Assembly (NCBI GenBank): GCA_964611095.1 | Contig: CAZSWJ010000002.1 | Location: 39,232-103,231 of the forward strand | From: CAZKJL01 sp964611095 | Lineage (GTDB): Bacteria > Patescibacteriota > Gracilibacteria > Peribacterales > Peribacteraceae | DNA: 64,000 nt | Direction of reading: 5' to 3' | In this document: one piece after another, positions 14,761-22,800 of the stretch | Position numbering within the stretch: position 1 is the stretch's first letter | How the letters are laid out: each line of letters starts with the position of its first letter | The notes under the pieces: model-generated | Told to the model about the DNA's origin: nothing | Database searches by the model: none | The model's input: only the letters and a program-made list of their open reading frames with translations | Position numbers and translations under genes: made by a program

Positions 14761-15903
14761 ATGCCTCCATCCGAAAAAGGACCTGACATACCGAAATCCA
14801 CGACCGCAAAACCCCGAGAGATCAGCGCGGCATTGGAAACGAAAATTGGGAGAGGAGACAAAACCGACGTGAATCTTCCGGTGGTGAATGATTTAACCAA
14901 TGCGACGAAGAAGGCCGCGACGAAAGCCGCAACTCCGCCGCCCGAGGCTCCTGCGATCCCGAAGAAGCCCACACCTTCCGAAGCTGCGGCCAAGACGCAA
15001 GAAAAAGTCGCAGAAGCTCCGTGGGTACCGCTGGTGCAAGTGGACCCGGGTGTGGAAGCTGAAATCCGGGATCTCATCAAGCTGTGTCAGATGACGCACG
15101 AGCAGGCCAGAAAAAGGAAAGCGGACATCGAGAGGACACCTCTCAAAAAAGAGGATGCGAAGCATTGGTCGGCATCGCTGCTCGGCCTGATCGAAAAGCT
15201 CGACGCACAGGTCCGAAGCCTGCCGAAGAAAACGCACGCAGCCGAAGTGGTAACGAGCTTGCGCAGCGGAATCCTGAGTGTCTGGGACCGCATGACCGTG
15301 GGTGACACGCTGCAACCCGAGGTCGACACGGAACATCCGACGGTTGCGGGAGCGCTGATGTACGAACTCACGGTCCATCGTTCGCTCGATGGAAAAGTAA
15401 CGCCTGCGGCACTCGGTGAAGCCGTGGATTATTTAATGGAATCGATGGCGAACCGCAGAAACATCGGTGATGGCCCGTACGGGAGAATTCCGTCAAAGGA
15501 AGCCGCGGCATTCGCAATGACAGCCAGAGCGCGGATTCCCGTCGTGAAGCCGGAAGTGGGCGTGACGAACCGATTCCGTCCGTGGAACGAGCTCGTGACG
15601 ACGATGCAGCAAGGCACGAGTCGCATCGTGCAGGAAGGCGCGTACAACGAAGTTTTGGAGAGAGTCGTCGGCGAATCCGGACCGAAGCGTGCTCCGAGTG
15701 CGCAAGAACCCGATGACGTTCGGCGCAAGTACGATGAGACGCTGCAAGCCGCCATCGATACCGCACGCAGTTCCGATTTCCACAGAGAAACACCCGTGGC
15801 GAAGAGACGTGCCATCGAAAGTCAGCTGAGCATCGCCGAGCAGAATTTACGGAAGCGCGGACTGGTGCAGCCCAAGGCTGCGGAAGATCCGAAGAAGAAG
15901 TAG
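14761..15903 (+). CDS. Hypothetical protein, 380 aa
   Basis: Not recognised. The first about 85 residues are rich in Ala, Pro, Lys and Thr and look disordered. The rest (about 90-380) is soluble and helical with Lys/Arg/Glu, for example around DIERTPLKKEDAKHWSASLL, and ends in a Lys tail (DPKKK). No signal peptide or membrane segment. Divergent from leuS and expressed from a leaderless-type promoter. Its stop lies 2 bp from the end of the convergent AAA+ regulator gene. Confidence 0.75.
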   Translation: MPPSEKGPDIPKSTTAKPREISAALETKIGRGDKTDVNLPVVNDLTNATKKAATKAATPPPEAPAIPKKPTPSEAAAKTQEKVAEAPWVPLVQVDPGVEAEIRDLIKLCQMTHEQARKRKADIERTPLKKEDAKHWSASLLGLIEKLDAQVRSLPKKTHAAEVVTSLRSGILSVWDRMTVGDTLQPEVDTEHPTVAGALMYELTVHRSLDGKVTPAALGEAVDYLMESMANRRNIGDGPYGRIPSKEAAAFAMTARARIPVVKPEVGVTNRFRPWNELVTTMQQGTSRIVQEGAYNEVLERVVGESGPKRAPSAQEPDDVRRKYDETLQAAIDTARSSDFHRETPVAKRRAIESQLSIAEQNLRKRGLVQPKAAEDPKKK

Positions 15904-15905
15904 CT

Positions 15906-17048
15906 CTATGCCGTGGCGTCGGGCTGATGACCGATCTGATCCATGAGGCCGAGCTTCTTCATCTTGTTGTAGAGCGTCACGCGGCTGATACCGAGAGCCT
16001 TCGCGGTATTCGTGCGAGAGTAATTGTTCGCGACGAGAGCTCTGGTGATGATGTCCTTTTCAGAGCTTGCGGATGCCAATCGAAGGTCACCGATCGGAGC
16101 GTCCGGCGAATGCGGTGAATATGCCGCCTGCTTGCCGTTGTACGGCTTCGGCTTTTGAAGGTGATGCGAATCGATGGGGAATGAATTGGCCTGATATGCC
16201 GCGAAGAACGCCTGCTCGATGATGTTGCGGAGATCGCGGACGTTGGCCGGGAAATTCTCGACGAGCAAGTATCCGCGTGCGGCGGACGTGAGGAGCGTTG
16301 CGGGATTTTCGGCGATGCCCATGCTCGATGCCACGTCGGTCAGAAATTTATTGATGAGCAAACTGCGGTGTTCCAGAGAACGTTCTTGCAACGTGGGCAC
16401 CACGATGACTCCCGCGGCACGGAGACGCGACAAGAGGTCTTCGCGGAAGGTGCCGTCGACGACCATCTGATCCAAATCTCTGTGCGTGGAAGAGACCGCC
16501 TTGCCGTGGAAATGCAACGTTTTGTTGCTGCCGACGCGACTGAACTCGTTGGGATTCTCCAGGGCCGCGAGCAGCTTGGCCTGCATTTTCGGCGGAACGT
16601 CCCCGATCTCGTCGAGAACGACGGCGCCTCCGTCCATTTGAGACTCGAAAGCTCCGATACGCTTCTCGAACGCGCTGGTGAACGCTCCCTTCTCGTGTCC
16701 GAAGAATTCCGATTCGGCAACGCCTTCACTGAGCGACGTTGAACGGACGACCGAAGGCCTCGCACCGTCTTCGAGTCTGTCCGGCATCCACAATTCAGCC
16801 ACTGCCTTGCCCACCAATTCTTTTCCCGTACCCACTTTCCCGAGAACGAGCGACGGTCGGGGATTGAGCGCATGTATTTTGACTTGTTCCCACATCGCAC
16901 CCATCAGCTGATCTTCTTCGATGATGAGGCCCAGTTCTTTGCGGACCGATGCTTCCACTTCGGCGGCTTTGGTTTTTCGGTGACCGTTCAGCGTATGAGG
17001 CTGATCGACTCTGTGAGTGTTTTCGGGGCTGGGGGTGAGAATGTGCAT
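15906..17048 (-). CDS. Sigma-54-activator-like AAA+ regulator with altered GAFTGA loop
   Basis: NtrC-family AAA+ domain followed by a Fis-type DNA-binding helix-turn-helix. It has no N-terminal receiver or GAF domain. Walker A is GKVGTGKE (70-77), where the family has GExGTGKE. The sigma-54 contact loop reads GAFTSA (121-126) instead of GAFTGA. Walker B is GAVVLDEIGD (141-150), and an arginine-rich FREDLLSRLRAAGVIVVP segment follows. The C-terminal HTH is at about 340-368 (NTAKALGISRVTLYNKMKKL). Start ATG 17048 lies 6 nt after an AAGAAT hexamer. It is a probable transcription regulator. Whether it works with RpoN is open, since the loop is changed. Confidence 0.88.
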   Translation of the reverse strand: MHILTPSPENTHRVDQPHTLNGHRKTKAAEVEASVRKELGLIIEEDQLMGAMWEQVKIHALNPRPSLVLGKVGTGKELVGKAVAELWMPDRLEDGARPSVVRSTSLSEGVAESEFFGHEKGAFTSAFEKRIGAFESQMDGGAVVLDEIGDVPPKMQAKLLAALENPNEFSRVGSNKTLHFHGKAVSSTHRDLDQMVVDGTFREDLLSRLRAAGVIVVPTLQERSLEHRSLLINKFLTDVASSMGIAENPATLLTSAARGYLLVENFPANVRDLRNIIEQAFFAAYQANSFPIDSHHLQKPKPYNGKQAAYSPHSPDAPIGDLRLASASSEKDIITRALVANNYSRTNTAKALGISRVTLYNKMKKLGLMDQIGHQPDATA

Positions 17049-17054
17049 GAGCGG

Positions 17055-17082
17055 ATTCTTGCAAAGAGCGGCGGAAATGCAA
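17055..17082 (-). promoter_or_regulatory. Leaderless-type promoter for the AAA+ regulator
   Basis: Minus strand: TTGCAT (17082-17077), 16-nt spacer, AAGAAT (17060-17055), then 6 nt to ATG 17048. Confidence 0.6.
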
Positions 17083-17141
17083 GAAAAGACCCGAAGAGCG
17101 CATCCTTTGTGACAAGCTTCTGCTAAACTAAGCGCTCAGCC

Positions 17142-18545
17142 ATGGCCAAACTCCCCGTCGTCGCCATCATCGGCAGGCCGAATACCGGCAAATCCACGCT
17201 CTTCAACAGAATGGTGGGTGCCAGGCGCGCCATCGAAAGCGAAGTTCCGGGAACGACGCGCGACATCATCAGCCAACGCATCGAGGCCGACGGGATTCCG
17301 TTCGTGCTCCTCGATACGGGAGGCATCGGCTCCACGCGTGACAAAGACTTCGAAGCCGACGTGAAGTCGCAGTCCACGCTCGCCATCGAGTACGCCGACG
17401 TCATCATCTTCACCGTGAGCGGCCGCGAGGAAATCACCTCCGACGACCGCACGGTGGTCGACATGATCCGCAAGCAGCGCCGCCGTCACGTCCCCGTGAT
17501 CGTGGCCATCACGAAAGCCGATACGCCGAACGCGCTCGATGCCATGCCGCTCGATTACCAAGAAATGAACATCGGCGACGACATGATCGCCGTGAGCGCC
17601 ATCCACAAACTCGGCATGGAAAAACTCAAGACGGCCATCGCCGGAAAGCTCCGCGAACTCAGTTTCGGTCCGCTTCCTCCCGAAGAACTGGATGCGGGAA
17701 GCGCACCGAAGATCGCCATCATCGGAAAACCGAACGTGGGAAAAAGCTCCATCGTGAACGCACTCATGACCGAAATGGAACGCGAGCGCTCCCCTCTCAT
17801 GGTCTCCCCCATCGCGGGAACGACGCGCGACAGCACGGACACCGAGGTGAACTACCACGGCAAACGCTTCGTGCTCGTGGACACCGCTGGCTTAAAGAAA
17901 CATGCGCGCCGTGTCGATGACCTGGAACAGTACGCCATGATGCGCACGCAGAGCGCCATCGACGAAGCCGACGTGGTGATCTTGGTGCTCGATGCCTCCG
18001 AGCAGCCCGCGCAGCAGGACAAGCGCATCGCAGCCTTGGCCGTGGAAAGCGGCAAAGGACTCATCATCCTGCTCAATAAAATCGATCTGATGAAAGGTGA
18101 AAAGCGCACGCAAGCCACCGAGTACGTGAAGGTCGCACTGCACTTCTGCAGCAAATTCGCCAAGGTCATCCCCTGCTCCGCCGTCACGCGCGAAGGACTC
18201 ACCAAGCTCTTCGACATCGTGGAGTCGGTGCAAGAGAGCCGCGTCCGCAGACTTTCGACGAGGGATCTGCGCCGCTGGTTCGAACAAGTCGTCCACGGAC
18301 AACCGATGGGAGAAATCGCGCGCGCCAAGCACATCACGCAGGCCAAGGACGTGCCGCCGACGTTCGTCATTTTCGTGAAGAACCCGAAGCGCGTGTCCAT
18401 CTCGCAGATCCGCTACATGGAAAACCGTCTGCGGGAAACGTTCGGCTTCGACGGAACGCCGATCCGCTGGGTGACGCGCGGCACGGAAGACGAAAACGCC
18501 CCGAACCCCATGAGCAAGAAGAAATCGCGGAAAGCCAAAGAGTAA
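17142..18545 (+). CDS. der: Ribosome-associated GTPase Der (EngA)
   Basis: Double-domain GTPase needed for 50S ribosome assembly. The first G domain has GRPNTGKS, DTGG and TKAD. The second has GKPNVGKSS, DTAGL and NKIDL. A KH-like C-terminal domain holds FVIFVKNPKRVSISQIRYMENRLRETFGF in pieces. At 467 aa it is close to the family length. It ends in a Lys/Arg tail (KKKSRKAKE). A TAAACT hexamer lies 12 nt before ATG 17142, giving at most a very short leader. It is convergent with the LOG-family gene, whose end is 3 bp away. Confidence 0.96.
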   Translation: MAKLPVVAIIGRPNTGKSTLFNRMVGARRAIESEVPGTTRDIISQRIEADGIPFVLLDTGGIGSTRDKDFEADVKSQSTLAIEYADVIIFTVSGREEITSDDRTVVDMIRKQRRRHVPVIVAITKADTPNALDAMPLDYQEMNIGDDMIAVSAIHKLGMEKLKTAIAGKLRELSFGPLPPEELDAGSAPKIAIIGKPNVGKSSIVNALMTEMERERSPLMVSPIAGTTRDSTDTEVNYHGKRFVLVDTAGLKKHARRVDDLEQYAMMRTQSAIDEADVVILVLDASEQPAQQDKRIAALAVESGKGLIILLNKIDLMKGEKRTQATEYVKVALHFCSKFAKVIPCSAVTREGLTKLFDIVESVQESRVRRLSTRDLRRWFEQVVHGQPMGEIARAKHITQAKDVPPTFVIFVKNPKRVSISQIRYMENRLRETFGFDGTPIRWVTRGTEDENAPNPMSKKKSRKAKE

Positions 18546-18548
18546 GAC

Positions 18549-19154
18549 TTACCCGCGGCCGTCCTTGCGGTCTTTCACGCGACCGTCTTCGTGGATGGGC
18601 AGCGGATATTCGCGAACGACCTGCTCGAGCTTGTCGAGGAGTTTCACCGGATCGTCATCGAACACCATGTTGGGCGGAATCTTGCGTTTGCACAGCTCCT
18701 CCACGACGTGCGGTACGGCGTTGCTGATGCCGCCCGAGTTCGTGATGATGCCGATGGGACGGCCTTCGTCGTACGCGATGGTGAGTTCGTTCAATGTTCC
18801 GATGCCGCCGCCGATGATGACGATGGCGTCGCTGGAACGAATGTTGATGATGTCGCGTTCCATGAAACCCATGCCCGTGAAGACGATGATGTCGTGTCCG
18901 GCCGGAGACAGGTATTCGTTGATGTGCTCGTATTCGGAGAATGCGGGCGAAATGCCCATGGTCAGTCCCCCACCCTTCTTGGCCGCTTCCATGGCATCGT
19001 GCGGCAAGCCGGGACACGCGCCGTTGATGAGGATGTAGCCGCGGCGGGCGACCTCTTCACCGAGCTTGGTGGCCTTGGCACGCGCCACCGGGTCCTCGAT
19101 CTGCGGACCGCTGGCCGAGCCCATGACGCCGATCTTGAGTTTTCGTTTTTCCAT
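18549..19154 (-). CDS. LOG-family (lysine decarboxylase-like) nucleotide-binding protein
   Basis: Rossmann-fold protein of the SLOG superfamily (LOG/YvdD and related). N-terminal KIGVMGSASG (7-16), a GACPGLPHDAMEAAKKGGG segment, and the family signature GGGIGTLNELTIAYDE, corresponding to PGGxGTxxE. Known relatives release cytokinin bases or other nucleobases from nucleoside monophosphates, but many bacterial members have no proven substrate. 201 aa, cytosolic. TACAAT lies 12 nt upstream of ATG 19154. Confidence 0.88.
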   Translation of the reverse strand: MEKRKLKIGVMGSASGPQIEDPVARAKATKLGEEVARRGYILINGACPGLPHDAMEAAKKGGGLTMGISPAFSEYEHINEYLSPAGHDIIVFTGMGFMERDIINIRSSDAIVIIGGGIGTLNELTIAYDEGRPIGIITNSGGISNAVPHVVEELCKRKIPPNMVFDDDPVKLLDKLEQVVREYPLPIHEDGRVKDRKDGRG

Positions 19155-19205
19155 GGTGCGGGAGGAATTGTAGAGAGAAAAGAAAAGTACGGGACCACAG
19201 GGCTC

Positions 19206-19838
19206 TCAGCCCGCCAGCTCTTCGGTGCAGAGCGTGCGAAGCGGAAGGGAGAGTGTGGAGGAAATTTGGTCGCAGCGGCTTTCGTCCCTCGTGATGCGGG
19301 CGATGCAGAGCGCGAGGTAATCCCCCTCCGTTGCCATGCCTCCGCGATCTTCGGCATTCGCGGGAATGACGTCATCGACGCACAAGCGCACGTCCTGCTT
19401 CTTCGTGGCGAATTCGATGCGGTCGACGGCACGTTTGAATTCGGCGTCGGTCGTCTCGGCTTTCATCGTTTTCCACATCGCCGAAACCTGCGGCTTTTTC
19501 ACGGAATTCAGCGCGGTCTTCACGACCTTTTTGACGACGGTCTTGGGTGACGGGGCCAATGCGAGGAGCGCTTTCGATGCGGCTTCGATATCGGCTGCGG
19601 GAATGTTGTCGTGCGCGGCGATGAGTGCCGCCTTCAGTTTGGGATCCTGCGACACGGCCTTGAGAATCGTGGCAGCTTTGTGGATCGATGCTTCGGTCGA
19701 TGATGCGACACCCATGGAAATTTCTCCGCGCTCGGCCACCGCAACCGCAAGGGCACGAGCATCGATGCCGCCTTGCGGCAGCATGGCCGCCGTGAGGAAG
19801 CTTCCGATGGAGCCGATGAGGACGAGCGTGCGGAACAT
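19206..19838 (-). CDS. Exported hypothetical protein, 210 aa
   Basis: Starts at ATG 19838 (MFRTLVLIGSIGSFLTAAML), which gives a clear signal peptide. Upstream in-frame sequence overlaps the preceding gene. The body is Ala/Lys-rich and helical. Three or four Cys near the C-terminus (about VRLCVDD, ALCIAR, RCDQ, LCTEE) could form disulfides. It begins 5 bp after the stop of the giant FG-GAP gene and is probably cotranscribed with it. Function unknown; it may be an envelope partner of that protein. Confidence 0.75.
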   Translation of the reverse strand: MFRTLVLIGSIGSFLTAAMLPQGGIDARALAVAVAERGEISMGVASSTEASIHKAATILKAVSQDPKLKAALIAAHDNIPAADIEAASKALLALAPSPKTVVKKVVKTALNSVKKPQVSAMWKTMKAETTDAEFKRAVDRIEFATKKQDVRLCVDDVIPANAEDRGGMATEGDYLALCIARITRDESRCDQISSTLSLPLRTLCTEELAG

Positions 19839-19842
19839 TGTT

Positions 19843-22800
19843 TTATTTGATGCGGTCCCACCACAGTTGGCCCGTGGAAGGCATCTCTTCACCGCTCAGC
19901 TCGGAAGCGAGCGGCGAAGAGTCGATGACTCGCGAGAGGAAACGGAAGAGCATGTCGCGCGTGAACGGCGTCTTGCGGAGAATTTCTTCGCTGCGCCAAT
20001 CGATGTCTTCGCCGGCGAGATCCTTGCGAATGGCGGTGGCGAGTGCGTTGGCCATGCCTTCCGCGGCCTGGGGGGTGATCTGCTTTTCGCGAACGGCGAT
20101 GCCGAGAATGGCGGATGCGAGAACGTCACCCGCTTCCTCGACGGAGAAACTTTCGGCCGGACTGCGTGACTCTCCGCGCAGAAGTGACGGAGCGTAGCCC
20201 AGGAGCGAGAGATCGAATTCCTTTTGATGATCTTGGGATTTGTACATGACGCGCGAAGCAAACGAAGCGTCGCGCGGCAGATCCGAGAGCATGTCTCGCG
20301 CCACTCTGGTGGCGGCGCTTCCCTGCGAGGAAATTTTGCCTCCGTTCTGGATCGACTCGATTCTGGTCTCGGGGGGCATGCATGAGAGCACGAGCAGCGT
20401 GCGAAGCGTTTCGAGAATCGACACCGGTTCGTCGAGAACGGCCTTGAGCTGTCCTTTTACGACGCCGAGTTCGGTGGGACGACGCGTTGCCGCAACCAAC
20501 CACTGATCTTTGTCGTCGCCGTTCTTGATCTTGAGTGACAAGAGCGAGTGCACGTCCGTGAACAGCGGGTCACCGGGCAGAATGTCGGTGAAGATGACCG
20601 TCATGGCGCGGTCCGTATTTTCTTCCAGGCAGGAAAGTTTCAGCCGGGACGGAAGAAGCGACATGAACGTTTCCGGGGGAGCGGCACTCCTGGCGTTTTC
20701 CTCTTCGATGTTCGGCAGGAGCGGGATACGTCCCAAGCGGAACGCCGTGCGTACCAGCAGCAGCGACGCTTCCTGCGTCGTCACACCCAGATCCAGACCG
20801 AACATCGTGCGGAAGCTCTGGGGCAAGATCTTGAGTCCGTCGAGAGCCAAGTAATTGGGTGCGCTGTCGTCGGTGACGTCGATGTCGGTCGGAAGACCGA
20901 CGAACGGCTCGACGGGCGCATCGGACGAACTCGTGGAGGAAAGGCCGATGGCAGTTTCGAGCGACGTTTGGATCGTCGTGGAAAGGGACGAGAGCGTTTG
21001 CATGACCCCAAGCGGCTCGGACGAAGACAACGCCACGCCGGGAGCGGACGAGATGGTGAGCGCCGCACCGTCGGTGAGCGTCGCCGTCGAGGCCGACCCG
21101 CCTTGCACGGACGATGCGGATGCCGCGGATGATTGCATCGTGGAAATTCCCGTGGACGCAACGGATGCTGCGGACGAGAAACTCGACGATGACATCATGA
21201 GAGATCCGAGGGAGGAAGACACCGACGACGACGCGGAGGTCACCGGCTCGCTTTCAAGCGACGATGCGCGCGATGCCGAGGAGGACATGTAGGATTCGAT
21301 GGTTTTCTTCTGAGCGGCGGTCTCGTTCGGGAACAAACTCGCGACGGCGCGCAAAATTTCGTTGCGTGCGATGGGAGAATTCAAGTCGGCGGCCGGTCCG
21401 ATGGTCGTCTCTCTCGTCACGTCCACGCCCGCCGCGAGCAACGAATGCACGAGCAACGAATCGCCCGACGTCACCGAGAACGGCAGATCGACCAAAGGCA
21501 ATGCGACGGAGGAGTGCTTGCGGATGCCCTCCTTGAGACGTATCGGATCGGTTTCGATGGGCATGCATGCGATGCGGGCCAAGATCGTGAAGAAGCTGCG
21601 TCGTGACAAAATTTGCCCCTTCGATTCCACGTCGCGGAGAATGCGCAGTCCGTACGGATCTTCCAAGCGCTGCAAAAGAATCCACGCATCGGAACCGCTC
21701 GTTTCGCTTTCGAGTTTCTCGCCGATCTGCAGACACGGCTTGTACTGGAGCAAGATCCTGCTCTTCACGCCGAACGAAACCCCCGTTCCGGAGGGACTCA
21801 CGACCACGCCGGTGAGAGTCGTGGGACCGGTGAAACGGTATCCGCCGAGAGCGGCTTCGTCGACGCTGATGGTGTAGCCCTTCGCGTCGGCGATGGGCAG
21901 ACGGAACACCGTATCGCCCTTGTCGCTCAAGGTCAGCGTGGTGTGGACCTCGATTCCGGCAAGCGTTCTGCCGCTCGCCGTGACGGGAATGCCGGCGAAG
22001 CGGATGGGCTTCTCCCGTCCGTCGATTTTGCCGTTCCCGTTGAGGTCGTTCACGAACGAAATCGGAAGCGAGTACAGCGACACCGCTCCGCCCTCGTTCT
22101 TGCGATCGAAAATGCGATGATCGAGTCCGCCTCCGGGACTGGACGACGACGTCGTTCCTCCCGACGAGACGGTTCCCATGGAACAGTCGGAATTGAGGGC
22201 GAACGTCTGCTGCGAGCTCCAGGATTTCTTGAGACCCGGATCCATGACGGCGACGCTCCAGTAGTACGTGAGAGCCGAGTTGCACGTGAGGTTCTTGATG
22301 TACATCGTGCGCGCCTGGCCGTCCGGCATGACGCGACTGAGGTAGTTGGGGCTCGCCGTGGCACCGGACACGATGTTGTTGGCGCTGGAACCGGTACCGA
22401 GCTTCACTTGATACTGCAGAAGTTTTGCGGGAGTGATGGTGTCCGTGCCGGAGCCCCACGCGATCTTGTGCACGGGTGAACCTCCGTCGGTTTGAGGCAC
22501 TCCTCCGACAATGGTGGAGCAGCTCGGATTTCCGCATTTGACGACTTTCAAGTTGCCGTTCGTTGCGTCGTAGTAGCTGGCGATGGGGTGCCCGCTCGTC
22601 GGAACGGCGACGGACGTGTGGGTACCGTTGCTGCCACCGCTTTGGACGGACGTTCCGTTGGACGACGTCAGTGCCGCATTCGTAAGCTTGGAGAACCCGA
22701 GTCGGGTGTTCGAAGCATCGTAGAACGTGACGACCGGCAAACCATCGTTGCCGATGGCGATGGATGTGTACTGACCGTCGTTTGTTCCAAAGACTCCGTT

